From the NCBI RefSeq assembly GCF_016599855.1, contig NZ_CP067041.1, forward strand, positions 124,001 to 188,000: 64,000 nucleotides of DNA, given 5' to 3'. Positions 46,878-54,183 of this stretch are shown piece after piece. Position 1 is the stretch's first letter. The number at the start of each line of letters is the position of its first letter. The stretch comes from Bradyrhizobium diazoefficiens. Lineage in GTDB: Bacteria > Pseudomonadota > Alphaproteobacteria > Rhizobiales > Xanthobacteraceae. Made by a program: the position numbers and the translations under genes. The notes beneath the pieces were generated by a model that saw nothing but the letters and a program-made list of their open reading frames with translations, had not been told where the DNA came from and ran no database searches.

Positions 46878-48395
46878 ATGAACTACGGGGATAATCGGAC
46901 GGGCCTGCGCATTCGGGGGAATCGCGCTGGCTCGTTCTGGGCAGGGGCAATGCTGATGCTGGGGCTGGTCGCAGCCCCCGATCTCGTCCGCGCTGCGGAT
47001 GCGCCGGTCGGAGACCAGGCGCCGATGCAGGCGCCGGACCTCGGCGTGTCGCCGGTCGCGACCATCGCGCCGGCCAGGACACGCTCGCTGTCGCTCGGCG
47101 TCGGCAAGTCGGTCGTGATCGACCTGCCGCGCGAGGTCAAGGACGTGCTGGTGGCCGATCCGAAGATCGCCAATGCCGTGATCCGCTCGTCGCAGCGCGC
47201 CTATATCATCGGCGCCCAGGTTGGCCAGACCAACGTGGTGTTCTTCACCGCCGACGGCCAGCAGGTCGCCTCCTACGACATCGCGGTGAAGCGGGACCTC
47301 AACGGCATGCGCGCGGCGCTGCGCCAGTCGCTGCCGGGCGTGCAGATCGAAGGCATCGGCGACAGCGTGATGCTGACCGGCTCGGTGTCGAGCCCGGTCG
47401 AGGCCCAGCAGGCCGGCGACGTCGCCGCCAAGCTCGTCGGCGGCCCGGAAAAGGTCGTCAACAACATCGTCGTGCGCGGCCGCGACCAGGTGATGCTGAA
47501 GGTGGTCGTCGGTGAAGTTCGCCGCGACATCGTCAAGCAACTCGGCGTCGATCTCAGCGCCAGCCTGAACGCCGGCACCGCGGTGGTGAACTTCAACAAT
47601 TCCAATCCGTTCTCGGTTTCGGGCGGACCGCTCGTCAGCAGCAACGGGCTCGGCGTGTCCGGCCTCGCCAAAGGCGTTGCCACGGTCAACGCCACCATGC
47701 GCGCGATGGAAACCGCCGGCGTGATGCGCACGCTGGCTGAGCCGAGCCTGACCGCGATCTCGGGCGAATCCGCGACCTTCATTGCGGGTGGCGAATTCCC
47801 GATCCCGGCAGGCTATTCCTGCGATCCGGTCACGCATGTCTGCACCACCCAGATCACCTATAAGAAGTTCGGTATCTCCCTGAACTTCACCCCGGTCGTG
47901 CTCAGCGAAGGCCGGATCAGCCTGCGCGTGATGACCGAAGTCTCGGAGCTGTCGAACCAGCAGGCGATCACCGTGACGCAGGCCGTATCGTCGACCGCGA
48001 CCAACTCCATCACCATTCCCTCGATCCAGACCCGCCGCGCCGAGACCACGCTGGAAATCCCGTCGGGCGGCTCGATGGCGATGGCCGGCCTGATCCAACA
48101 GCAGACCAAGCAGGCCATCAACGGCCTGCCCGGCCTCGACCAGGTGCCGATCCTCGGTGCGCTGTTCCGCAGCCAGGACTTCGTCAACAACGAGACCGAG
48201 CTGATGGTGATCGTGACGCCCTACGTGGTGCGCGCGGTCGCCCAGAAGGAATTGTCGCGACCCGATGACGGCTTCGCGCCGTCCTCGGACGCGCAATCGG
48301 CGCTGCTCGGCCGCATGAACCGCCTCTATGGCATCGCGCGCCGCGTCGATCCGATCGACGGCGTCAGCGGGGATTTCGGCTTCATCATCGACTGA
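46878..48395 (+). CDS. cpaC: Flp pilus secretin CpaC (RcpA family)
   Basis: A 505-residue outer-membrane secretin through which the pilus exits. The signal sequence (MLMLGLVAAPDLVRAADA) is followed by the pilus-specific N domain ('LSLGVGKSVVIDLPREVKDV', 'PKIANAVIRSSQRAYIIG'), a BON-like segment and the secretin barrel ('TAVSGESATFIAGGEFPIP'-like region: 'LTAISGESATFIAGGEFPIP', ending 'NNETELMVIVTPYVVRAVA'). It lies 10 bp after cpaB. It is complete. Confidence 0.96.
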   Translation: MNYGDNRTGLRIRGNRAGSFWAGAMLMLGLVAAPDLVRAADAPVGDQAPMQAPDLGVSPVATIAPARTRSLSLGVGKSVVIDLPREVKDVLVADPKIANAVIRSSQRAYIIGAQVGQTNVVFFTADGQQVASYDIAVKRDLNGMRAALRQSLPGVQIEGIGDSVMLTGSVSSPVEAQQAGDVAAKLVGGPEKVVNNIVVRGRDQVMLKVVVGEVRRDIVKQLGVDLSASLNAGTAVVNFNNSNPFSVSGGPLVSSNGLGVSGLAKGVATVNATMRAMETAGVMRTLAEPSLTAISGESATFIAGGEFPIPAGYSCDPVTHVCTTQITYKKFGISLNFTPVVLSEGRISLRVMTEVSELSNQQAITVTQAVSSTATNSITIPSIQTRRAETTLEIPSGGSMAMAGLIQQQTKQAINGLPGLDQVPILGALFRSQDFVNNETELMVIVTPYVVRAVAQKELSRPDDGFAPSSDAQSALLGRMNRLYGIARRVDPIDGVSGDFGFIID

Positions 48396-48447
48396 CAAGA
48401 ACGGTTTGGGGACCGGGGCAAGACACGGGGCAAGAGGGGATCAGACG

Positions 48448-49185
48448 ATGACGAAGACGACAACCGATCGACGTCGCAATTTGCGCATCGCGCTCGCGTT
48501 GACGGGGCTCTCCGTCATGCTCGGAGCCTGCAACACCACGGGCGACGTCGTGACCACCCAGACCGTGCCGACCGACTACCGCCTGCGCCACCCGATCGCG
48601 GTGCAGGAAGGCAAGCGCTCGATCGTGATCTTCGTCGGCAAAGCGAGAGGCGGCCTCTCGGCCCCGCAGCAGGCGGACGTCATGGGCATTGCCCGGGACT
48701 GGGTGCGCGAAGGCACCGGCGCCGTCATCGTCGACGTTCCCATTGATACCGCGAATTCGCGCGCGGCGGCGGCGACTTATCACGAGATCCGCGCCGTGCT
48801 CGGTAGCGGCGGCGTGCCGTCGCGCGCCATCGTCCAGCATCCCTATCGTCCCGAAGACCCCGGCCTGCTGCCGACCATCCGGCTGAGCTATTCCAAGATC
48901 AGCGCGGTGGCCGGGCCCTGCGGGCTGTGGCCCGAGGACATGGGGCCGTCGATCCTGGACCCCGGCTATAACGAGAACCGGCCTTACTTCAATCTCGGCT
49001 GCGCCTCCCAGCGCAATCTTGCGGCGATGATCGACAACCCCGCCGACCTCGAGCAGCCGCGCGGGGAGACGCCGGCCTATACCGCGCGGCGCGACATCGC
49101 CTTCGACCGCTACCGCAAGGGCAACTCGACCACCACCAGCTATCCCGAGGCTGACAAGGCCAAACTCAGCGACACAGGCAAATGA
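48448..49185 (+). CDS. cpaD: Flp pilus lipoprotein CpaD
   Basis: A 245-residue CpaD-family pilus assembly lipoprotein. The lipobox is LGAC (SVMLGACNTTGDV), and the mature protein opens with the family motif 'VPTDYRLRHPIAVQEGKRSI'; 'YFNLGCASQRNLAAMIDNPA' and 'DLEQPRGETPAYTARRDIAF' are the conserved C-terminal blocks. It probably works at the outer membrane with the secretin. The ATG at 48448 was chosen because it directly precedes the signal. Its stop overlaps cpaE by four bases. Confidence 0.95.
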   Translation: MTKTTTDRRRNLRIALALTGLSVMLGACNTTGDVVTTQTVPTDYRLRHPIAVQEGKRSIVIFVGKARGGLSAPQQADVMGIARDWVREGTGAVIVDVPIDTANSRAAAATYHEIRAVLGSGGVPSRAIVQHPYRPEDPGLLPTIRLSYSKISAVAGPCGLWPEDMGPSILDPGYNENRPYFNLGCASQRNLAAMIDNPADLEQPRGETPAYTARRDIAFDRYRKGNSTTTSYPEADKAKLSDTGK

Positions 49186-50471
49186 CGGGCTTTCACGACG
49201 AAGAGGCGGACGATCCGCAGCACCCAGAGGAACACATTGCACCGGTTCCGCGCATCTCGGTGCAGGCTTTTTGCGAGACCGAGCAGACGCTCGCCGCGGT
49301 GACCGCGGCCGGCCAGGACCGCCGTCTCGCCAAGGCGCACCTCACCGCCAAGGACGGCGGCCTTGCCGCGGCGATCGAAGTCTATGACACGATGCCGACG
49401 CCGAACGTGATCGTGATCGAATCCGACGGCACGCGCGACATCCTCGAAGGGCTCGACGACCTCGCCGGCGTCTGCGATCCCGGCACCCGCGTGGTCGTGA
49501 TCGGCAATCCCAACGACACCGCGCCCTATCGCGAGCTGGTCCGCCGCGGCGTCAACGACTACGTGGTCGGGCCGGTCGAGACAATCGACGTGGTGCGCTC
49601 GATTTGTAGCCTGTTCTCGGCCTCCGAAGCCGTCATCACCGGCCGCGTCATCGCCGTGGTCGGCGCCAAGGGCGGTGTGGGTGCCTCCACGGTCGCGCAC
49701 AACGTGGCCTGGACCATCGCACGCGACCTCGCGCTCGATTCCGTCGTGATCGATCTCGACCTCGCCTTCGGCACCGCCGGCCTCGACTATAACCAGGATC
49801 CGGTGCAGGGCATCGCCAATGCGGTGCTGTCGCAGGACCGGCCGGACACGGCTCTGATGGAGCGCCTGCTCGCAAAATGCACCGACCGCCTCAGCCTCCT
49901 TGCTGCACCTGCTACCCTCGATCGCGTCTATGATTTCGGCGCGGAAGCCTTCGATGCGATTTTCGACACGCTGCGCATGACCACGCCCTGCATCGTGCTC
50001 GACGTGCCGCATCAATGGTCGGCCTGGACCAGGCGCGCGCTGGTCAACGCCGACGACATCGTGATCGTGGCCGAGCCGGATCTTGCGAATTTGCGCAACA
50101 CCAAGAACATGCTCACCGTGCTCAAGGCGGCACGGCCGAACGACCGGCCGCCGCTTTACTGCATCAACCAGGTCGGCATGCACAAGCGGGCCGAGATCGA
50201 CGTCAAGTCCTTCGCCAAGACGATGGAAAGCCAGCCGCTCGCGGTGATCCCGTTCGATTCAAAACTGTTCTCGACCGCGGCTAATAATGGCCAGATGATC
50301 GCGGAGGTCTCCAGGAGCCACCGCACCACCGAGCTGTTCCAGAACATGGCCAACCGCCTCGCCGGCCGCGGCGAGGTGCGGAAGCCGAAGCGTTCGCTTT
50401 TTGCACCGCTCCTGAAGAAGCTGAAGGGCAAATCGGGACGCGGATCGGCACCGCATCGCAAGGCGTCGTAA
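49182..50471 (+). CDS. cpaE: Pilus localisation ATPase CpaE (TadZ)
   Basis: A 429-residue fusion of an N-terminal receiver-like domain (about residues 15-140, atypical) and a MinD/ParA-like ATPase. The deviant Walker A is 'VVGAKGGVGASTVAHNVAW', and the switch segments are 'SVVIDLDLAFGTAGLDYNQD' and 'CIVLDVPHQWSAW'. The protein places the Tad machine at the cell pole. The C terminus is strongly basic (RGEVRKPKRS, LKKLKGKSGRG). It is normally followed by cpaF; here cpaF is absent and the next gene is on the other strand. Confidence 0.95.
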   Translation: MTGFHDEEADDPQHPEEHIAPVPRISVQAFCETEQTLAAVTAAGQDRRLAKAHLTAKDGGLAAAIEVYDTMPTPNVIVIESDGTRDILEGLDDLAGVCDPGTRVVVIGNPNDTAPYRELVRRGVNDYVVGPVETIDVVRSICSLFSASEAVITGRVIAVVGAKGGVGASTVAHNVAWTIARDLALDSVVIDLDLAFGTAGLDYNQDPVQGIANAVLSQDRPDTALMERLLAKCTDRLSLLAAPATLDRVYDFGAEAFDAIFDTLRMTTPCIVLDVPHQWSAWTRRALVNADDIVIVAEPDLANLRNTKNMLTVLKAARPNDRPPLYCINQVGMHKRAEIDVKSFAKTMESQPLAVIPFDSKLFSTAANNGQMIAEVSRSHRTTELFQNMANRLAGRGEVRKPKRSLFAPLLKKLKGKSGRGSAPHRKAS

Positions 50472-50516
50472 GCGCGCGAGCGTTTCCGACCGAACAATGA
50501 CCTCAGCGGCGGCGGA

Positions 50517-51299
50517 TTACTTTTCCGCCCGCTGCTGCTGCTTCTTCGACAGCAACTGACGCAGCGCCGTGACCTTGGCCGCGGCCTGGTCCGGCGGCAA
50601 ACCGGCCTTCACGATGGTCTCGGCCTCGGCCTGCTTGCCTTCCAGCCCCAACACCAACGCGAGATTGGCCCGCACGCGGGAATTAGTGGAATCGCGCTCA
50701 TAGGCGCGGCGCATGGTCTCTTCGGCCCGCGGCAGATTGTTCTGGAGCATGTAGGACAGGCCGAGATTGGACAAAACCTGCGGCTCGTCCGGCACGATCT
50801 TCAGCGCCGTCGCATAATATTGCTGCGCTTCCTCGTTGCGGCCGAGCTGATCGAGCACCGCGCCCTGCGCCGAGAGGATGTGCCAGTCGGGATCCTCCGG
50901 CGTATGCGCGCGGCTGAGCACGTCGAAGGCCTGCTGGAAATTGCCATTGTCGGCGAGCGCGCGACCGTAGCCGGCAAGCAGCGCCTTGTTGCTGGGATGG
51001 GCGAGCACCGCCTGCTCCATCACCGCGACCGCCTGGGCGCGCTGGCCGGTCTCGCGCAGCGCCTTGCCGTAGGCGAGGGCGATGTTGGGATCGCTGGGCT
51101 TGGCGCGATAGCGCTCACGCAATGCGTCCATATCGGGCCTGGCGTCCGCCGTGGCCGCGGATTCCGATGCGCCGCCGACGCCGAGCGCCCCGGTCACATC
51201 CTCCAGGCTCGTGGTCTGGCAACCACCGAGGGCCAGCACCAGAAGTGCGGGGAGCAGCAATCTCGCCGGAGGAGAGACGAGGGACAAACGCTTAGACAT
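50517..51299 (-). CDS. tadD: TPR lipoprotein, TadD-like
   Basis: A 260-residue lipoprotein (lipobox LGGC in 'LLVLALGGCQTTSLEDV') with about five tetratricopeptide repeats between residues 60 and 240 ('ALAYGKALRETGQRAQAVAV', 'VLSNLGLSYMLQNNLPRAEE'). This is the TadD architecture; TadD supports secretin assembly in Tad systems. It is next to cpaE but in the opposite direction. A CtrA-like site lies 50 bp upstream. The gene symbol rests on context. Confidence 0.8.
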   Translation of the reverse strand: MSKRLSLVSPPARLLLPALLVLALGGCQTTSLEDVTGALGVGGASESAATADARPDMDALRERYRAKPSDPNIALAYGKALRETGQRAQAVAVMEQAVLAHPSNKALLAGYGRALADNGNFQQAFDVLSRAHTPEDPDWHILSAQGAVLDQLGRNEEAQQYYATALKIVPDEPQVLSNLGLSYMLQNNLPRAEETMRRAYERDSTNSRVRANLALVLGLEGKQAEAETIVKAGLPPDQAAAKVTALRQLLSKKQQQRAEK

Positions 51300-51348
51300 A
51301 CTCTGATCACCGCCGGCGGACTGATCAGAGATGCTTTGCCGATTAACG

Positions 51349-51363
51349 CTAAATTCCCGTTAA
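51349..51363. promoter_or_regulatory. CtrA-like site upstream of the TadD-like gene
   Basis: CTAA-ATTCCCG-TTAA has one mismatch to the CtrA box TTAA-N7-TTAA and sits 50 to 64 bp upstream of the TadD-like start codon, a workable promoter position. It is the best of the three candidates in this window. Confidence 0.4.
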
Positions 51364-51382
51364 GGAAGCGCGCCCGTCCGGC

Positions 51383-51628
51383 TTAATCGGTGAACTCAGC
51401 ACCGAATTCGCAGCCGATGCGCCAGCGCAGGCGGCATTGGCGGGAATAGTCGGGTGCGAAGATGATGGTGAATTGCGGCGGCACTTCCAGAAATTCCGCC
51501 ACTACCTTCACGCCGCCGTCCGAAATGTCAGTGATCGTACAGTCCCGTGGCAGCGAGCCCGCGCCAAGATGAATCTTGGCGAGCCGCGTGCACACCCGTC
51601 GTTCGCTTCTGCGGCGATTTGCAAGCAT
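51383..51628 (-). CDS. PilZ domain protein
   Basis: An 81-residue single PilZ domain. The c-di-GMP-binding signature is present: an RxxxR at the N terminus (NRRRSERRV) and DISDGG for the D/N-x-S-x-x-G motif ('CTITDISDGGVKV'). Such small PilZ proteins transmit c-di-GMP levels to motility, pili or polysaccharide machinery. It is upstream of, and co-directional with, the TadD-like gene (83 bp apart), which suggests that it may modulate this pilus. Confidence 0.88.
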   Translation of the reverse strand: MLANRRRSERRVCTRLAKIHLGAGSLPRDCTITDISDGGVKVVAEFLEVPPQFTIIFAPDYSRQCRLRWRIGCEFGAEFTD

Positions 51629-51795
51629 TTGAATTGTTCACCCGTTAGACCACGGCCTATCCCGCACGCTCAGGAGTAGCGGACATTCGTTGGGATGTGC
51701 TGAGCGCAGCCGCTCGCATTCGAGGCGTAGTGTCTGGAGCCGCTTTACGATTAGTTAGGGATCTCGGGGCCGTTGCTCTCGTTCCTGTATTGTTC

Positions 51796-51824
51796 TTGTC
51801 AGGGCGATCCCGCTCTGCTACCCT
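51796..51824 (+). promoter_or_regulatory. Candidate housekeeping promoter for the YifB/ComM gene
   Basis: TTGTCA (51796-51801), 17-bp spacer, TACCCT (51819-51824), 21 bp before the start codon. The -35 is good and the -10 weak, as is common in alphaproteobacteria. Confidence 0.35.
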
Positions 51825-51845
51825 CGATTGTGCAACGGGGGCAGC

Positions 51846-53384
51846 ATGGTTCAGCGGGTATCTACCGTCGCCTTTGAGGGCATCGAGGCTCGCGCGGTCG
51901 ACGTCCAGGTGCAGGTCGCGCCCGGGCTGCCGGCGTTCGCCATCGTTGGGCTTCCGGATAAGGCGGTGTCGGAGGCCCGCGAGAGGGTCCGCTCGGCGCT
52001 GATTGCCTCGGGGCTGGCGCTGCCGGCGCGGCGGATCATCGTCAATCTCGCGCCGGCCGACGTCCCGAAGGAAGGCAGCCATTACGACCTGCCGATCGCA
52101 CTCGGGCTGATGGCGGCGATCGGCGCCATTCCGCCGGATGCGCTGACCGGCTTCACCGTGCTCGGCGAGCTTGGCCTTGACGGCTCGATCGCGCCGGTGG
52201 CCGGCGTTCTGCCTGCCGCGATCGGCGCCAATGCGCGCGAGGAGGGACTGATCTGCCCGGCGGCCTGTGGCTCGGAGGCGGCGTGGGCGAGTCCGGACAT
52301 CCAGATCGTCGCCGCACACTCGCTGATTCAGATCGCCAACCATTTCAAGGGCACGCAGGTGCTGTCGCGGCCCTCGCCCAAGGTGCATGAGGCCGCCGCC
52401 TCCCTGCTCGACCTGCGCGATATCAAGGGCCAGGAGAGCGCCAAGCGGGCGCTGGAGATCGCAGCCGCCGGCGGCCATCACCTCCTGATGATCGGCGCGC
52501 CCGGCGCGGGCAAATCGATGCTGGCGGCACGCCTGCCCTCGATCCTGCCGCCGCTGTCGCCGGGCGAATTGCTCGAAGTCTCGATGATCGCCTCCGTCGC
52601 CGGCGAGATCGAAGGCGGCGCGCTGACGGCACGGCGGCCGTTCCGCTCGCCGCATCATTCGGCCAGCATGGCTGCGCTCACCGGGGGCGGCGCGCGTGCA
52701 AAGCCCGGCGAGATCTCGCTGGCGCATCAAGGCGTGCTGTTCCTCGACGAGTTGCCCGAGTTTGATCCCCGCGTGCTGGATTCGCTGCGTCAGCCGCTGG
52801 AGAACGGCGAGGTCTCGGTGTCGCGCGCCAATCACCGCGTGACGTATCCGGCGCGCTTCATGCTGGTCGCGGCGATGAACCCGTGCCGCTGCGGCAATGC
52901 GTTCGAGCCGGGCTATGCCTGCAAGCGTGGCCGCATCGACCGCTGCACCGGCGATTACCAGGCGCGCATCTCCGGCCCGCTGATGGACCGGATCGATCTG
53001 CGCATCGAGGTTCCGGCCGTGACTGCGGCCGATCTGATCCTGCCGCCGCCGGCGGAGGGCTCGGCCGAGGTCGCCGCACGGGTGGCAGCCGCGCGCGACA
53101 TCCAGATCGCGCGCTACGCGGGAGCGGGCCTGCCGCAGGTTCGCACCAACGCCGAGGCACCGGCGTCTGTTCTGGAGGATATCGCCAAACCGGACGCGCA
53201 GGGACAAAAACTGCTGCGCGATGCCGCGGAGACCATGCGGCTGTCGGCGCGCGGCTATCACCGCGTGCTGCGCGTGGCGCGCACGCTCGCTGACCTCGAC
53301 GGCACCGAGAAGATCGGCCGGCTGCATCTGGCCGAGGCGCTGTCGTACCGCGCACTCGCGGAGGATGTGCGGCAGATGGCGTAG
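51846..53384 (+). CDS. comM: YifB/ComM family Mg-chelatase-like AAA+ ATPase
   Basis: A 512-residue AAA+ protein of the YifB/ComM family. The N-terminal S5/Lon-like domain ('VQRVSTVAFEGIEARAVDVQ', 'LPAFAIVGLPDKAVSEARER') is followed by the ATPase with Walker A GAPGAGKSMLAARLP, Walker B HQGVLFLDELPEF and the Mg-chelatase-like 'NHRVTYPARFMLVAAMNPCR' segment. ComM is a hexameric branch-migration helicase that promotes integration of incoming DNA during natural transformation. The frame is open six codons upstream. The gene is monocistronic here. Confidence 0.93.
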   Translation: MVQRVSTVAFEGIEARAVDVQVQVAPGLPAFAIVGLPDKAVSEARERVRSALIASGLALPARRIIVNLAPADVPKEGSHYDLPIALGLMAAIGAIPPDALTGFTVLGELGLDGSIAPVAGVLPAAIGANAREEGLICPAACGSEAAWASPDIQIVAAHSLIQIANHFKGTQVLSRPSPKVHEAAASLLDLRDIKGQESAKRALEIAAAGGHHLLMIGAPGAGKSMLAARLPSILPPLSPGELLEVSMIASVAGEIEGGALTARRPFRSPHHSASMAALTGGGARAKPGEISLAHQGVLFLDELPEFDPRVLDSLRQPLENGEVSVSRANHRVTYPARFMLVAAMNPCRCGNAFEPGYACKRGRIDRCTGDYQARISGPLMDRIDLRIEVPAVTAADLILPPPAEGSAEVAARVAAARDIQIARYAGAGLPQVRTNAEAPASVLEDIAKPDAQGQKLLRDAAETMRLSARGYHRVLRVARTLADLDGTEKIGRLHLAEALSYRALAEDVRQMA

Positions 53385-53492
53385 CGGCCGCGCGCATCAA
53401 CCCGGTGGTAACGAGTTTCCTTTACGCTCTGCAAACCATAAGGCCCACAAGTTCCCGAGCGGCCTTTGGCGAGTCTTGGCGAGTAGCGTGTC

Positions 53493-53960
53493 ATGTTGCG
53501 TTTCCAGATCCTGGCCTCAGTGGTTCCCCTGTTGGCTGCTGCGGTATTCGCCCGCAGCGAGATCGGATCGGTCTCCCATCCCTGCATCGCCATTGGCGAC
53601 AGCTCGGTCGAGCTCACCTCCCTGTTCTGGACGGCCGGTATCCAGATCGCCTTCACCGATGATCCCGCGCAGGCCACAGTCCGGGTGCAGATCACCGACG
53701 ATGCGGACGCTGCCGACTTTGCCGTCGTCGACGACGGCGCCAGCGACGAGCCGGGTGCCTGCCAGGGCAATCCGTCCACACAGCTGGTCGCGATTTCCGC
53801 CCAAGACGGCGGTGACCGTCCAACGGTCTATCTCTCCACCGAAGGCCCGGCCGATTACCGCATCTATGTCCGTTCCAAGACGTTTTCGCAGAAGGAAGCC
53901 GCAGCCCTGATCGTCGGCGCCCGCGGCAGCCATCGCCATCTCCAGGCCGCCTCGCTCTGA
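53493..53960 (+). CDS. Small exported protein of unknown function
   Basis: A 155-residue protein with a short Sec-type signal (LRFQILASVVPLLAAAVFAR). The mature part is acidic ('FTDDPAQATVRVQITDDADA'), has two Cys (SHPCIAIG and EPGACQGNP) that could form a disulfide, and ends 'KTFSQKEAAALIVGARGSHR'. I do not recognise a family. It lies between comM and the hybrid kinase on the same strand. A GTG or earlier start is not supported. Confidence 0.75.
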   Translation: MLRFQILASVVPLLAAAVFARSEIGSVSHPCIAIGDSSVELTSLFWTAGIQIAFTDDPAQATVRVQITDDADAADFAVVDDGASDEPGACQGNPSTQLVAISAQDGGDRPTVYLSTEGPADYRIYVRSKTFSQKEAAALIVGARGSHRHLQAASL

Positions 53961-54059
53961 AGCGCGATCGCGCTTCAGGATGTTGTTTTGAGCATGATCC
54001 TTCCGAAAAACCGCTACACACTTTGCGCTAACGCGGCCCTTCGGGTCCGGATCATGCTC
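53959..54059. repeat. Intergenic repeat (GAGCATGATCC type) with adjoining palindrome
   Basis: An 18-bp perfect palindrome GAAGCGCGATCGCGCTTC (53959-53976) overlaps the stop codon of the small exported gene. It is followed by GAGCATGATCC (53990-54000) and its exact complement GGATCATGCTC (54049-54059), an element widespread in Rhizobiales intergenic DNA (recalled). It could terminate the upstream transcript. Confidence 0.75.
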
Positions 54060-54066
54060 TGAGGCG

Positions 54067-54081
54067 TTAACACCTCGTCAA
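54067..54081. promoter_or_regulatory. Possible CtrA-like site upstream of the hybrid kinase
   Basis: TTAA-CACCTCG-TCAA has one mismatch to TTAA-N7-TTAA and lies 103 bp before the kinase start codon. It is a low-complexity motif, so chance is a real alternative. Confidence 0.3.
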
Positions 54082-54183
54082 CCCTGTTTCGAGGCGGCCT
54101 TCAGGCCTCAAACTGTTCGCAAGGTCGGTCGGCACATCGTTACGCTCGGCGGTGGCAGGGTTTACGAGTCGGGGTCGGTAGCG

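Noticed and set aside
46851..48398. 515-codon minus-strand frame opposite cpaC
   Set aside because: Composition dominated by Arg, Ala, His and Asp, mirrored from the secretin gene.
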